From positions 2,804,001 through 2,868,000 of the forward strand of contig NZ_LR743509.1 in the NCBI RefSeq assembly GCF_902712875.1: a stretch of DNA of 64,000 nucleotides. The letters are read 5' to 3'. A program made the position numbers and the translations under genes. The notes below the pieces were generated by a model that worked only from the letters and a program-made list of their open reading frames with translations, was not told where the DNA came from and did not search any database. How positions within the stretch are numbered: position 1 is the first letter of the stretch; the number at the start of each line of letters is the position of its first letter. This DNA is from Hyphomicrobium sp. ghe19 (lineage in GTDB: Bacteria; Pseudomonadota; Alphaproteobacteria; Rhizobiales; Hyphomicrobiaceae). Shown piece by piece: positions 55,024 to 64,000 of the stretch.

Positions 55024-55530
55024 ATGTCCTACACAAGCCCTTATTCATTTCTGCCTGACGAACATATGAGACTCGTCGGTATCATCGCCTTTCACTGGGA
55101 GGCGGTCGATTTGTCTCTTCAGCGCGCTGTAGCAGAAATCACCATGACTGACTGCGGCGGCATCGCCATTTTAACTGATATGATTGGTTTTCGCAGCAAG
55201 ACGGAAATTATTATGGCCTACGCGCGCCAGTTCCAAAGCGGCGATCCGCTAAAATGGAAAGAGTTCGTTTCCGCCCTTGAAGGAGTCAAGGACGCCTACA
55301 CACTGAGAAACAAATTCGTACACGCACGATGGATAGATGGACCGGACACGACGCGCCCTTTGCGCGTTGATTTTCGTTTGTCCGGGGGACGTCTCAAACA
55401 AGAAGAGGTTCCAACAGAAATTGGCGAACTTTATGCAGCCGCCACCGCGATTTTCAACGCCGGTGGGGCAATGACGACCTGCTTGTGGAAGTGTGGACTA
55501 ATGTTGCCATCGCAAGAAACACCCGCTTAG
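55024..55530 (+). CDS. Hypothetical protein with a HEPN-like R-x4-H motif
   Basis: A 168-residue, largely helical soluble protein. The stretch YTLRNKFVHARW holds Arg95-x4-His100, the R-x(4-6)-H pattern of HEPN-type ribonucleases and of RiboL-PSP-like domains, placed after a long helix as in that fold. No antitoxin-like partner (MNT nucleotidyltransferase) is adjacent. The gene is less GC-rich than its neighbours and may be acquired. The HEPN call rests on one short motif and predicted helicity, so it is tentative. Confidence 0.6.
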   Translation: MSYTSPYSFLPDEHMRLVGIIAFHWEAVDLSLQRAVAEITMTDCGGIAILTDMIGFRSKTEIIMAYARQFQSGDPLKWKEFVSALEGVKDAYTLRNKFVHARWIDGPDTTRPLRVDFRLSGGRLKQEEVPTEIGELYAAATAIFNAGGAMTTCLWKCGLMLPSQETPA

Positions 55531-55720
55531 CACAGTCGGTCGCATCGCTCTTAATCCAGTCGAACCCGACTAGCTCTGCGGCTCCGGCCTCAATCATTTC
55601 AGGCATCACCTCATCCGAAGGACTCGTTTTATTGCCGCTTGCAACTGCGCGACGTACCAATTCTCCCCAATTCCCCCCCTCACTCAAAAAACTTATCCCC
55701 GCTCTCGCCTCCGCTCGCAT
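55454..55720 (-). CDS. Small hypothetical protein, doubtful
   Basis: An 88-codon frame convergent with, and overlapping by 77 bases, the HEPN-like gene. Its middle, MPEMIEAGAAELVGF followed by CAKRVFLAMATL, resembles short alphaproteobacterial phage-associated proteins that begin with (D/E)EMIEAGA and end in ARRVYxAM. The start is uncertain (ATG at 55720 or codons nearer the motif). The overlap with a better gene lowers confidence. Confidence 0.35.
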   Translation of the reverse strand: MRAEARAGISFLSEGGNWGELVRRAVASGNKTSPSDEVMPEMIEAGAAELVGFDWIKSDATDCAKRVFLAMATLVHTSTSRSSLPHRR

Positions 55721-55819
55721 AATCGTTTCGCCCATCCGGCAAAGGGTTCGTGCGCAAGGCGTTGCGCCGGGCTCGGGTGGGGCAGCCCGACCCGGGGCGT
55801 GACGCGCGCTTCCGGACAA

Positions 55820-56130
55820 GGCGATCGACCGGTTCGCACAGGGTGAGAAGCCTGTGTGCGGAGCATCCCGCTGACGTAAAGTGACCGCGCTCGAGACCCT
55901 GTTCTCGGTCTGTCACGGAGCGGATCGGTTCCGAGACTTCATTGCTGCACGACCCAGCCGCGGAACCCGTCCGCTTCGTGCTTTTTGGTTGGCGCAACCG
56001 ACTCGCGTTCCGCGAGCCGGCCGGTTGCGCACGCTTGTTGCGTCGTCCTTCGGTCCCCTCCGGGGAGCCGGCCACCGTGCGCGTTCGATGTTGCGCCGTT
56101 CTTCGTTGTGGGTGTTGGCGCGCGAAAGGT
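55820..56130. other. GC-rich region without a supported gene
   Basis: Open frames run through here on several strands because of the high GC content, but none has a family motif, a ribosome binding site or a sensible start. No RNA gene or clear terminator was recognised. Confidence 0.35.
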
Positions 56131-56265
56131 TCAGCGTTGAGAGGAAGCGTGGAAGCTCGGGACGAAATGGTGTCCAGCGCGGCCGCCGGTGACGGCGTTG
56201 GCGATGAGCGTTCCGAGAACGGTGACGATGACGCCTATGACGATCTGCGAGAACCAACCCTGCAT
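56131..56265 (-). CDS. Small single-pass membrane protein
   Basis: A 44-residue frame with one strong membrane segment (WFSQIVIGVIVTVLGTLIANAV) followed by a short Gly/His-rich tail ending in SSQR. Short proteins with a SQIVIGV segment and similar tails occur in Hyphomicrobiales as far as I recall. The ATG at 56265 puts the segment right at the N-terminus; a longer reading adds a basic, unconvincing leader. Function unknown. Confidence 0.45.
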   Translation of the reverse strand: MQGWFSQIVIGVIVTVLGTLIANAVTGGRAGHHFVPSFHASSQR

Positions 56266-56439
56266 GGCCCGACAATGCCCGCTCAAACAGCCCATAGTCC
56301 CAATGGCGCGTCCGGTGTTGAACCAGCGGCGACCAAGTTTCCGTCGCACGGCACGCGTGCTTTTGCGCGGCCGCGTCGCGGCGGAATTCGGGCACCCCTA
56401 TTGGCGCGGGTTATTCCGGCGCGGTCTATTCCGGCGCGT

Positions 56440-56682
56440 CTATTCCGGTTCTGGGGCCGCCGGCTTGCAGACGAGATCGATCTGCGTGCACGTCGCGTTG
56501 CGCACGTCGATCAGCGGCTTGCACTCGGCGGCCGATTGCTCGTTCGTGCATTTCAAGGCCTTCGCGGTCGCTTCCTTGCAGAGCGCCTTCATGTCGTCGC
56601 AGCCGTCGGCGCGGGCCTCTCCTCCGCAAACGGCCAGCACCGCCACGGCTGTCAGGAACAGCGGAGACCATTTCATCTGCAT
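56440..56682 (-). CDS. Small secreted cysteine-rich protein
   Basis: An 80-residue protein with a clear signal peptide (cleavage about ARA-DG). The mature ~55 residues hold six cysteines at even spacing (DGC, LC, LKC, EC, TC, VC), suggesting three disulfide bonds in the periplasm. GGGAGA lies 8 bases before the ATG at 56682. No family is recognised. It precedes the lexA gene divergently. Confidence 0.7.
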   Translation of the reverse strand: MQMKWSPLFLTAVAVLAVCGGEARADGCDDMKALCKEATAKALKCTNEQSAAECKPLIDVRNATCTQIDLVCKPAAPEPE

Positions 56683-56826
56683 TTCGCGTTCTCCCGTTAC
56701 CGCTCATCAGCGGAGTTTGGATTCGCGGAGCCGTTCAATCTGGCCGCTTGGCCATGCGAGGCATTCGAGCCACTCGCGCGTGGCCATTGACGCTGTCGAA
56801 TAGGGATAACGCGGGGCGCGCTTGCG

Positions 56827-56841
56827 GAACGAGACAAGAAC
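56827..56841 (+). promoter_or_regulatory. SOS box (LexA operator) of lexA
   Basis: GAAC-GAGACAA-GAAC matches the alphaproteobacterial LexA site (GAAC-N7-GAAC direct repeat, or GTTC-N7-GTTC on the other strand) exactly. It lies 111 bases upstream of the lexA ATG, so autoregulation is expected. A separate inverted repeat GTACA...TGTAC follows at about 56850-56869. Confidence 0.85.
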
Positions 56842-56951
56842 GTGTAGCGTACATACATGATTTGTACCGTCATTCAGCGGGGGTCCGATCGGTGGTCAGC
56901 GTTTCGGCCCACGGTCCCCGCGCAGCCATGGAAGGCTTGAGACGAAACGCG

Positions 56952-57746
56952 ATGCTCACCGAGAAACAGAAAGACCTCCTGCTTTTCATCCATGCGCGCA
57001 TGCAGGAACGCGGCGTGCCCCCATCCTTCGACGAAATGAAGGATGCGCTGGATCTGAGGTCTAAGTCCGGCATTCACCGCCTAATCACGGCCCTGGTCGA
57101 GCGCGGTTTCATCCGCCGGCTGCCGCACAGGGCGCGGGCGATCGAGGTCATCAAGCTGCCGGACAATCAGACCGGCGGCCAGACAGGCGCCCAGAACGGC
57201 GGACAGAACATTGGGCCAAGTGCCGGCCAACACGCGGGCCACTCTTCAGGCGCGTCCGTCGCATCCATGCCTCAACGCAGCGGCTTCCAGCCGAGCGTGA
57301 TCGAGGGCTCGGGACCACGGGCGAGCGTTTCTCCGCCGCCGCCGTCGCACATCATCGATGCGCGGACCGTATCGATCCCCGTCATGGGGCGGATCGCTGC
57401 CGGTACGCCGATCAGCGCCATTCAAAACCACACGCACGATATCGCCGTGCCGCCCGACATCCTGACGAACGGCGAACATTTCGCGCTCGAGGTGAAGGGC
57501 GACTCGATGATCGAGGCGGGCATTCATGACGGCGATACCGTCATTATCCGCCGGTGCAATAACGCCGAGAACGGGGACATCATCGTTGCTCTCGTCGAAG
57601 GCGAGGAAGCGACGTTGAAGCGGCTTCGCAAGAAAGGCTCGACGATTGCCCTCGAAGCGGCGAACCCCGAATTCAAGACGCGCATATTCGGGCCCGACCA
57701 GATCGACATCCAGGGCCGGCTCGTGGGGCTGTTGCGGCGCTACTGA
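56952..57746 (+). CDS. lexA: LexA repressor
   Basis: The SOS repressor. The N-terminal winged helix begins [17 protein letters not shown] and includes [35 protein letters not shown]. The C-terminal peptidase has the self-cleavage Ala150-Gly151 bond (RIAAGTPI), the nucleophile Ser185 (GDSMIEAG) and Lys223 (ATLKRL). The ATG at 56952 is the family start; the frame is open 68 codons further up but over non-homologous sequence that includes the SOS box. The protein (264 residues) is longer than usual because of a Gly/Gln/His-rich linker at about 75-130. Confidence 0.97.
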   Translation: MLTEKQKDLLLFIHARMQERGVPPSFDEMKDALDLRSKSGIHRLITALVERGFIRRLPHRARAIEVIKLPDNQTGGQTGAQNGGQNIGPSAGQHAGHSSGASVASMPQRSGFQPSVIEGSGPRASVSPPPPSHIIDARTVSIPVMGRIAAGTPISAIQNHTHDIAVPPDILTNGEHFALEVKGDSMIEAGIHDGDTVIIRRCNNAENGDIIVALVEGEEATLKRLRKKGSTIALEAANPEFKTRIFGPDQIDIQGRLVGLLRRY

Positions 57747-57775
57747 GCTACTGGGCTACTCAGCGCTAGGAGGTC

Positions 57776-60127
57776 TTACTGGGCGTCGTTGGCGGCCGGC
57801 ACGGCATTCGTAAACTCTGGCTCAAAGTCCGGTTCCTCGCCCGGATCGCTCTCGGCAAGCGTTCGCGGCTCGGCTTCAGCTTCCGCCATTGACCGCGGTG
57901 GCGCCGCAGCCGGCGGCGCTGCGCCGGGTGTCTCCCGTATGCGGGGTTTCGGAAGGCCGCCGGGCGTTTTCCTTTCGGGCATGACGCTCCACGGCCGTTC
58001 GCCGCGGCGGGATGCGACCGTCTCAAGGTGCACGCGCGGCTCGGGGTTATCATCGCTGCGATCGATGTATAGGGCGTAGGCGCCGTTGCGCCAACGGTCG
58101 AAGACGTCGATGACGGTCGCCGGCACCGCGCAGTCCTCGGGCTTCGGGTCGTTGATCACCAGCACATCGGCATTGAGGCAATCGTCGGTCACGGCTGCCG
58201 GATGCCGGGCGACCGCGACCGTTGCGCCTTTGACGTGGGCAATGCATCCGACCGCGTCACACGAGAACGCGTCGCCGGATTGCGCCTCGCGGGCCGTCCG
58301 TCCGTCTCCGTCGTATTCGAGCCAGCGATCCAGGTCATATTTCGCGCCCTTGTTCGGCAGTGCGGAGAGTTTCCCAGACGTATCGCGCACGGCGATCAGG
58401 CCTTTCTGGCCGATGAGAATATCCGGTCGTGACATCAATGGCGCTCCGAGCAGGCCCAGAACGCAAAGAGCGACGCCAAAGAGGCGGATTCGCGTTTGCC
58501 AAAGCGAAAGCCAAATTCCTCCCGCAAGCATGAGAATGAACGCGAATGCCGGAATTTCCGGAAGGTGGCCGACGGCGCCGGGCAGCGCGCCGACCTTGTT
58601 CGCGCACCAGGCCATGCCTTCGATGCCCCAGCCCATCGGCTTCAAGCCGAACCATTCAAGTCCGAACGGCATCAGCACCATCGCCAGCAATGCTGCGGGC
58701 ATGACGATGATGTTGCAGATCGGGATGGCGATCATATTGCCGAGCACGGCATATTGCTGGCTCTGGTGAAAGTTATAGGCAGCGAGCGGAGCGACGGCCA
58801 CGCTCGCGATGAGTGTCGAGGCGATGATCTCGCCGAAGAATTTCGGCACCTTCAGCGCCGGGTGCGGCCGCGACTGACGTCCGAGAAAATTACTCAGTGT
58901 TTCGTGCGACGCGATCAGGGCCGTGACGGCAGCAAACGACATCTGAAAGCCGGCGTCGAGCAGGCTTTCGGGACAGACGATGAGGATCAGGAACGCGGCG
59001 AGAGCGACGTTCCGCAACGCCAACGCGGGGCGATCGAGAAGGACGGCTCCGAAAATGATGAGGATCATCAGCGCCGAGCGCACGGTCGCAAACTGTCCGC
59101 CGGAGATCGCGAGATAGCCAATCGCGCTTATTATTCCGAGTACAGCTGCGATCTTCTTGATCGGCATCGTCAGCGCGATGAGCGGAATGGCCGCAAGCAG
59201 GAGGCGGACCGAATAGAATACGGCGCCGGCCGCGATCACCATGTGCAGGCCCGATATCGACAGGATGTGAAATAGGCCCGAATTCTTGAAGGCGTCATTC
59301 GTCGCCGCGGTGATCCCTCCTCGCTCGCCAGTGATCAGCGCCAGTGCGATCTCGCCGGTTTCTCCAGGCAGCGCCTGGCGAATGCGCGCGGCGATTGCCT
59401 GGCGAATGTTTTCGATGGAACGGCGGTACCACTGCGAAAGCGTGCCGCTATCGCTCTGGCCCTCGATCTGGGGCGCCGCGAACGCGTAGCCAACAGCGCC
59501 GACGGAATCGAACCATGCCGTGCGGGCGTAATCGAAGCCGCCCGGAAGCGGTGGTTTCGCGGGCGGCGACAGGTTTGCCTTTATCCGGATGCGGTCGCCG
59601 GGCGCCGCGGGCGAACGCGCCGACATCGTGCGCACGCGAATGACTGCCGGCGTTTGCTCGGCCGCGAGGCCCGCGATGCTCGGCGATTTGATCGTCAGGC
59701 GCTGGCCGCGCGGGATCTTCGCTTCGACCATCGTCACGGTGCCGGTGATTTCGACGCCGTGGAGCGCCTTGGTCAAAACCGGCGCGCGCACCGCTTCGAC
59801 GCGCAATTTCGCGATTGCAAATCCGGTTCCGGCCAAGACAAAGGCCGTCATCACGGTCGCAGCGAGCGTTCCTCCGCGGACAGCCATGCGCGAGATGAGC
59901 GCCAGCACGAGGGGCGCACAGGCGATGATCGCTGCGGGCTCGATGGGTAATGCGAAGTAAGCCGCGATGCCCGCGCCCAGGCAAACCGGAGCCCAAAGGA
60001 AAAAGCTTTCCCGCTCGGCTTCGAGAAGAAGCGCAGCGCGGCTGATCCCGCGCTCGGGAAGCGCCGGAAATCCGATCTCTTTCGCCGCCTCCCGACCTAA
60101 TTCCGGTCCCGCCGCTTCGACCGACAT
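57776..60127 (-). CDS. comEC: ComEC/Rec2 family DNA-uptake channel protein
   Basis: A 783-residue inner-membrane protein of the competence family that moves single-stranded DNA into the cytoplasm. The N-terminal region has three membrane segments and a DUF4131 OB-like domain ([21 protein letters not shown]); the competence domain shows [28 protein letters not shown] and [18 protein letters not shown], the most conserved blocks. The C-terminal part keeps a remnant MBL-like fold but lacks the HxHxDH metal motif, as in many alphaproteobacterial members. The Pro/Ala/Glu-rich tail is poorly conserved. Divergent from gltX. Confidence 0.92.
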   Translation of the reverse strand: MSVEAAGPELGREAAKEIGFPALPERGISRAALLLEAERESFFLWAPVCLGAGIAAYFALPIEPAAIIACAPLVLALISRMAVRGGTLAATVMTAFVLAGTGFAIAKLRVEAVRAPVLTKALHGVEITGTVTMVEAKIPRGQRLTIKSPSIAGLAAEQTPAVIRVRTMSARSPAAPGDRIRIKANLSPPAKPPLPGGFDYARTAWFDSVGAVGYAFAAPQIEGQSDSGTLSQWYRRSIENIRQAIAARIRQALPGETGEIALALITGERGGITAATNDAFKNSGLFHILSISGLHMVIAAGAVFYSVRLLLAAIPLIALTMPIKKIAAVLGIISAIGYLAISGGQFATVRSALMILIIFGAVLLDRPALALRNVALAAFLILIVCPESLLDAGFQMSFAAVTALIASHETLSNFLGRQSRPHPALKVPKFFGEIIASTLIASVAVAPLAAYNFHQSQQYAVLGNMIAIPICNIIVMPAALLAMVLMPFGLEWFGLKPMGWGIEGMAWCANKVGALPGAVGHLPEIPAFAFILMLAGGIWLSLWQTRIRLFGVALCVLGLLGAPLMSRPDILIGQKGLIAVRDTSGKLSALPNKGAKYDLDRWLEYDGDGRTAREAQSGDAFSCDAVGCIAHVKGATVAVARHPAAVTDDCLNADVLVINDPKPEDCAVPATVIDVFDRWRNGAYALYIDRSDDNPEPRVHLETVASRRGERPWSVMPERKTPGGLPKPRIRETPGAAPPAAAPPRSMAEAEAEPRTLAESDPGEEPDFEPEFTNAVPAANDAQ

Positions 60128-60240
60128 GCCCCGCCCAACGCGCTGCCGAAGGCCGGTATTTCCGCCCTCTTAACTTGTCCCACCTCACATGCTACGAGCG
60201 GAACCTCATTCCCTCAATGGCAGGCGAGCAAAAAGGTCCA

Positions 60241-61782
60241 ATGTCCGTGACCACTACACCGAGTGCGCCCATCGTACGATTTGCACCCTCTCCTACTGGG
60301 TATCTGCATATCGGAGGGGCCCGCACGGCGCTTTTCAATTGGCTCTATGCCCGCGGCCGCGGCGGACGGTTCCTTCTGCGCATCGAGGATACCGATCGCG
60401 AGCGCAACAACGAGGCCGCGGTGGCCGCGATCCTCGACGGCGTCAAATGGCTCGGCCTCGACTGGGATGGCGATGTCGTTTCGCAGTTTTCGCGGGCCGA
60501 TCGGCATCGGGAGGTCGCGAACGAACTCTTAAAGCGCGGCGCTGCCTACTACTGCTATTCCTCGCCCGCCGAGATCGACGCGGCGCGTGAAAAGGCAAAG
60601 GCCGAGGGCCGGCCGCAGATCTTCCTTTCGCCCTGGCGGGATCGCGATCCGCAGGACGCACCAAAAGATGTGAAGCCGACGATCCGCCTCAAGGCGCCGC
60701 GCGAGGGCGAGACCATCGTCAACGATCACGTGCAGGGCCGCGTTGCGTTTCCGAACAAGGATCTCGACGACCTGATCATTCTCAGATCAGACGGCAATCC
60801 GACGTACAATCTCGCCGTCGTCGTCGACGATCACGACATGGAGGTAACGCACGTCATCCGCGGCGCCGATCATTTGACCAACTCCGCACGCCAGACGCAG
60901 ATCTACCAGGGCATGGGGTGGACCGTTCCGGAGTTCGCGCACGTGCCGCTCATTCACGGCGCGGACGGTGCGAAGCTCTCGAAGCGTCATGGCGCGCAAG
61001 GTGTCGAAGAATACCGCGATATGGGCTACCTGCCGGTCGCTCTGCGCAATTATCTCGTGCGCCTCGGCTGGAGCCACGGCGACGACGAAATCATCTCGAC
61101 CGACGATCTTCTCCGCTGGTTCGACATCGACGGAATCAACAAGAGCCCGGCGCGGCTCGACTTCAAGAAGCTCGACGATCTGAACGGGCACTACATCCGC
61201 GCTTCAGGGGACGAGGAACTCGAAGCGCACGTGCGCGGAATGCTGCCTCATCTCAATTTTCAGGCGCTCGTGGAACTCCCGTCCGATCCGAAAGCGCCGG
61301 CACGTCCCGACATCGCACTGGCGCGCGAAGTGTTGCGCCAGCTTCCTGCTGTTTCGACGGGCAAGGAACTCGCGGATCTTTTCGCCGCCAAGGGATGGGG
61401 AAAATTCACGGCGGCCATTCCGTCCCTCAAAGAGCGCTCGAAGACTCTCGCGGAACTCCTTGGCGGAGCACTATTCATCGTTGCGGAGCGGCCGCTCAAA
61501 CTCGAGGATAAGGCCGCGAAGCTTCTCGGGCCGGAAGGCCGTGCATCGAACGCCGAGATTCTCAAACTGCTGTCGGCCGTCTCAGAGCAGGAATGGTCGG
61601 CTGCCTTCCTTGAAGCGAAGGTAAAATCCTTTGCCGAGGAAAAGGGTTTGAAACTCGGCAATGTTGCGCAACCTCTTCGGGCAGCGCTCACCGGACGCTC
61701 GGTTTCACCGCCGGTATTCAATGTCCTTGAGGTGCTTGGCCGTGACGAGAGCCTCGGCCGTATCGGAGATGCAGCGGGATAA
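60241..61782 (+). CDS. gltX: Glutamyl-tRNA synthetase
   Basis: A class I aminoacyl-tRNA synthetase (513 residues) that charges tRNA-Glu (and possibly tRNA-Gln in organisms using the amidation route). [21 protein letters not shown] holds the HIGH-type motif, [10 protein letters not shown] the substrate site, and KLSKRHG the KMSKS-type motif (Lys245, Lys248). The ATG at 60241 has AAGG 5 bases upstream; in-frame ATGs at 60217 and a codon at 60175 are possible but precede the conserved start. It is followed by gltA, an arrangement common in Hyphomicrobiales. Confidence 0.97.
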   Translation: MSVTTTPSAPIVRFAPSPTGYLHIGGARTALFNWLYARGRGGRFLLRIEDTDRERNNEAAVAAILDGVKWLGLDWDGDVVSQFSRADRHREVANELLKRGAAYYCYSSPAEIDAAREKAKAEGRPQIFLSPWRDRDPQDAPKDVKPTIRLKAPREGETIVNDHVQGRVAFPNKDLDDLIILRSDGNPTYNLAVVVDDHDMEVTHVIRGADHLTNSARQTQIYQGMGWTVPEFAHVPLIHGADGAKLSKRHGAQGVEEYRDMGYLPVALRNYLVRLGWSHGDDEIISTDDLLRWFDIDGINKSPARLDFKKLDDLNGHYIRASGDEELEAHVRGMLPHLNFQALVELPSDPKAPARPDIALAREVLRQLPAVSTGKELADLFAAKGWGKFTAAIPSLKERSKTLAELLGGALFIVAERPLKLEDKAAKLLGPEGRASNAEILKLLSAVSEQEWSAAFLEAKVKSFAEEKGLKLGNVAQPLRAALTGRSVSPPVFNVLEVLGRDESLGRIGDAAG

Positions 61783-61971
61783 TCCGGAATATCGATGGCT
61801 TAACGATCTCTTGCCGCACCGCAAAAAATCCGTTAAATCCTTCAATAGCCGACTGCTTTTTGAAGGCCGCCGACAGTTCTCCGGGCCGCCGACGTCCTAG
61901 TCTATTGCGACGGGAATTGCGAAAGTTAACTTCAGGCGTCGGCAGTGTCTTCCGGGGCGAAGGTGGCGAAC

Positions 61972-63282
61972 ATGAACATTCACGACAAAGCTTCCAAGGG
62001 CGGGACCAAGCCGAGCGCGACGTTGACCGTCGACAACAAGCAGGTCCAGCTTTCGGTGCGTTCCGGCAGCATTGGCCCTGACGTGATCGACGTCGCCAAT
62101 CTATACAAAGATACCGGCTGCTTCACGTACGATCCCGGATTCACCTCAACGGCGAACTGCAAGAGCTCGATCACCTATATCGACGGCGATAAGGGCGAAC
62201 TTCTCTATCGCGGCTATCCGATCGATCAGCTTGCGGAAAATACCAATTTCTTGGCCGTCTGCTATCTGCTGCTTTACGGCGAGTTGCCGACAAACGGCGA
62301 GTTCATCAATTTCCGCAAGACCATCACGAACCATACGATGGTTCACGAGCAGATGACGCGGTTCTTCACCGGCTACCGGCGTGACGCGCATCCGATGGCG
62401 GTCATGGTGGGCACGGTCGGTGCGTTGTCATCGTTCTATCACGACTCGACGGACATCAACGATACGGCGCAGCGCGAGGTCGCGAGCCAGCGCATGATCG
62501 CCAAGATGCCGACGATCGCGGCAATGGCCTACAAATATTCGATGGGTCAGCCTTTCATCTATCCTCGCAACGATCTCGACTACACGTCCAATTTCCTTCA
62601 GATGTGCTTCGCCGTTCCGTGCGAGCCCTACATCGTCAATCCGATTATTTCGCGGGCGCTGGATCGCATCTTCATCCTGCACGCCGATCACGAGCAGAAT
62701 GCCTCCACCTCAACGGTGCGTCTGGCAGGCTCATCGGGAGCCAATCCTTTCGCGTGCATCTCGGCCGGCATCGCTTGCCTTTGGGGTCCCGCGCACGGCG
62801 GCGCCAACGAAGCTGCGCTGAACATGCTGAAGGAAATCGGCACCGTCGATCGCGTTCCTGAATTCGTAAAGCGCGCCAAGGACAAGTCGTCCGGCTTCCG
62901 GCTGATGGGCTTCGGCCATCGCGTCTACAAGAACTACGATCCGCGCGCCAAGGTGATGCAGAAGACCTGTCACGAAGTGCTCGATGCACTCGGCCACGGC
63001 GACGATCCTCTGCTAAAGGTCGCGTTGGAGCTCGAGCGCATTGCGCTTCAGGACGAATACTTCATCGAGAAGAAGCTCTACCCGAATATCGACTTCTATT
63101 CGGGCATCACGCTCAGAGCGATGGGCTTCCCGGTCGATATGTTCACTGTGCTGTTCGCAGTCGCGCGCACGGTCGGATGGATTGCGCAGTGGAAGGAAAT
63201 GATCGAGGATCCGGAGCAGCGCATCGGCCGCCCGCGCCAGCTCTACATCGGACCGCCGCGGCGCGATTTCCCGGCCGCCTGA
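61972..63282 (+). CDS. gltA: Citrate synthase
   Basis: A type II (hexameric, Gram-negative) citrate synthase of 436 residues that condenses acetyl-CoA and oxaloacetate at the entry of the TCA cycle. The catalytic triad His275 (GPAHGGAN), His316 (GFGHRVYK) and Asp374 (NIDFYSG) is intact. [18 protein letters not shown] is a strong N-terminal signature. AAGG 8 bases before the ATG at 61972 sets the start; an extra nine codons to 61945 are less likely. The 3' end overlaps the convergent lpxB gene by 40 bases. Confidence 0.98.
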   Translation: MNIHDKASKGGTKPSATLTVDNKQVQLSVRSGSIGPDVIDVANLYKDTGCFTYDPGFTSTANCKSSITYIDGDKGELLYRGYPIDQLAENTNFLAVCYLLLYGELPTNGEFINFRKTITNHTMVHEQMTRFFTGYRRDAHPMAVMVGTVGALSSFYHDSTDINDTAQREVASQRMIAKMPTIAAMAYKYSMGQPFIYPRNDLDYTSNFLQMCFAVPCEPYIVNPIISRALDRIFILHADHEQNASTSTVRLAGSSGANPFACISAGIACLWGPAHGGANEAALNMLKEIGTVDRVPEFVKRAKDKSSGFRLMGFGHRVYKNYDPRAKVMQKTCHEVLDALGHGDDPLLKVALELERIALQDEYFIEKKLYPNIDFYSGITLRAMGFPVDMFTVLFAVARTVGWIAQWKEMIEDPEQRIGRPRQLYIGPPRRDFPAA

Positions 63283-64000
63283 CCCGCGACGACCGATAAA
63301 ACGACATTTGCCGCAGCCTCGCTCGGGCTCGAGGCGGTGAGGCGAAGCTTTTCCGGCGCCAGGGTAAGGCCATCGAGTTGCGCCGAGCGGGCAGCCGTAT
63401 CGCCCAGAAGCGGCTCGATGGCGTTCGCGAGATTTTCGGCCGTGCACGCTTCCTGCAGATATTCCGGATAGACGTTCTTGCCGATCACGAGGTTGGCCAG
63501 CACGACGCTCGGCACCTTCAGCAGGAACCGCAGGTTCGCCATTACCGCGTCGACCTTGTAGGCAACGACGGACGGCGTGCCCGCGAGCGCAAGCTCAAGC
63601 GTTACGGTGCCCGATGCCGCAAGCGCGGCGCGCGCAAGACGCATGGCGGCGTACTTATCGTCCGTGTCGACGATGCGCGGTTTCGGCGTCCATGCCGCCG
63701 TCTTGGCGGCGATGCGGTCTCGCAAGTGGCGGACCGCCGGAATGACGACCTCAATCGGGCCCTTGGCCGATGAGACGCGCGCGACCGCCTCGCCGAACAC
63801 ATCGATCAGCCGCTCGACCTCCGACGTCCGGCTTCCGGGCAAGACGAGAAGAACCGGGCGATCCGGTGCGATACCGAGGCGCGCAGCGAGGCCGCTCGCA
63901 TCCGCATTTTGGATGTCGTCGAGCTTCTCGATCAGCGGATGACCGACGTAGGTGCACGGCGGGCCGCCGAGACGCGCGTGCGCTTCCGGCTCGAACGGCA
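63243..64000 (-). CDS. lpxB: Lipid-A-disaccharide synthase, 3' part (runs off the window)
   Basis: The C-terminal ~250 residues of LpxB, which joins UDP-2,3-diacylglucosamine and lipid X in lipid A synthesis at the inner membrane. [28 protein letters not shown] and [25 protein letters not shown] are diagnostic, followed by [22 protein letters not shown]. The start lies beyond 64000. The stop is inside the end of gltA (40-base convergent overlap). Its presence supports a normal Gram-negative outer membrane. Confidence 0.95.
   Translation of the reverse strand, partial: PFEPEAHARLGGPPCTYVGHPLIEKLDDIQNADASGLAARLGIAPDRPVLLVLPGSRTSEVERLIDVFGEAVARVSSAKGPIEVVIPAVRHLRDRIAAKTAAWTPKPRIVDTDDKYAAMRLARAALAASGTVTLELALAGTPSVVAYKVDAVMANLRFLLKVPSVVLANLVIGKNVYPEYLQEACTAENLANAIEPLLGDTAARSAQLDGLTLAPEKLRLTASSPSEAAANVVLSVVAGQAAGKSRRGGPM

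Noticed and set aside
58496..59275. Plus-strand frame of 259 codons within comEC
   Set aside because: Antisense to the conserved competence domain; composition is Arg/Asp/His-rich and shows no family signature.
1..64000. CRISPR arrays, complete insertion sequences, rRNA genes, riboswitches
   Set aside because: No regularly spaced repeats, transposase genes, rRNA-like stretches or recognisable riboswitch cores were seen.

Overview
The window looks like chromosomal DNA of an alphaproteobacterium, most likely a member of the Hyphomicrobiales (Rhizobiales). The evidence is the run lexA - comEC - gltX - gltA - lpxB at the right end, an alphaproteobacterial SOS box of the form GAAC-N7-GAAC in front of lexA, an LpsL-type UDP-glucuronate epimerase, and a large alphaproteobacterial-style palindromic repeat. 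Housekeeping genes are GC-rich. The middle of the window is visibly more AT-rich and has longer intergenic gaps, as is usual for surface-polysaccharide loci.

Layout. (1) 1-8.9 kb: a single-module type I polyketide synthase with its own thioesterase. It is convergent with a two-gene unit encoding a phosphopantetheinyl transferase and a secreted SGNH hydrolase. (2) 9.4-31.8 kb: a Wzx/Wzy-type exopolysaccharide locus. It holds the initiating polyprenyl-phosphate sugar transferase, O-acyltransferases, an asparagine-synthetase-like amidotransferase, the Wza-like exporter, a Wzz/tyrosine-kinase co-polymerase, several glycosyltransferases, a Wzy-type polymerase/ligase, a secreted beta-helix protein, a WecG/TagA transferase and the Wzx flippase. 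(3) 30.3-42.8 kb: nucleotide-sugar tailoring genes (sugar-nucleotide pyrophosphorylase, PIG-L deacetylase, SDR enzymes, C-methyltransferase, 2OG dioxygenase, two FAD oxidoreductases), an unrecognised protein built from two copies of a Cys-rich domain, and decayed gene remnants. (4) 42.9-49.3 kb: tRNA-Gln(UUG) and tRNA-Pro(CGG), another glycosyltransferase, an acyltransferase, a phage-tail-like DUF2793 gene pair, lpsL and a REP-like palindrome. (5) 49.3-56.7 kb: an SDR and an AraC regulator that both lost their 5' halves at one junction, then an FAD monooxygenase, an MBL-fold hydrolase, a DUF1499 protein, pdxH and small secreted or hypothetical proteins. (6) 56.8-64 kb: lexA, comEC, gltX, gltA and the 3' part of lpxB.

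How the genes work together (inference). The central genes would build, decorate (acetyl, amide, C-methyl, deacetylated amino sugar, possibly hydroxyl), flip, polymerise and export one or more cell-surface polysaccharides. The polyketide synthase and its phosphopantetheinyl transferase would make a short, partly reduced acyl chain released by the built-in thioesterase; its destination is unknown. Remnants and truncations cluster between 38 and 50 kb, around the two tRNA genes, which suggests repeated gain and loss of polysaccharide genes there. Many genes appear to start with GTG or TTG, and several pairs are joined by 1- or 4-base stop/start overlaps.
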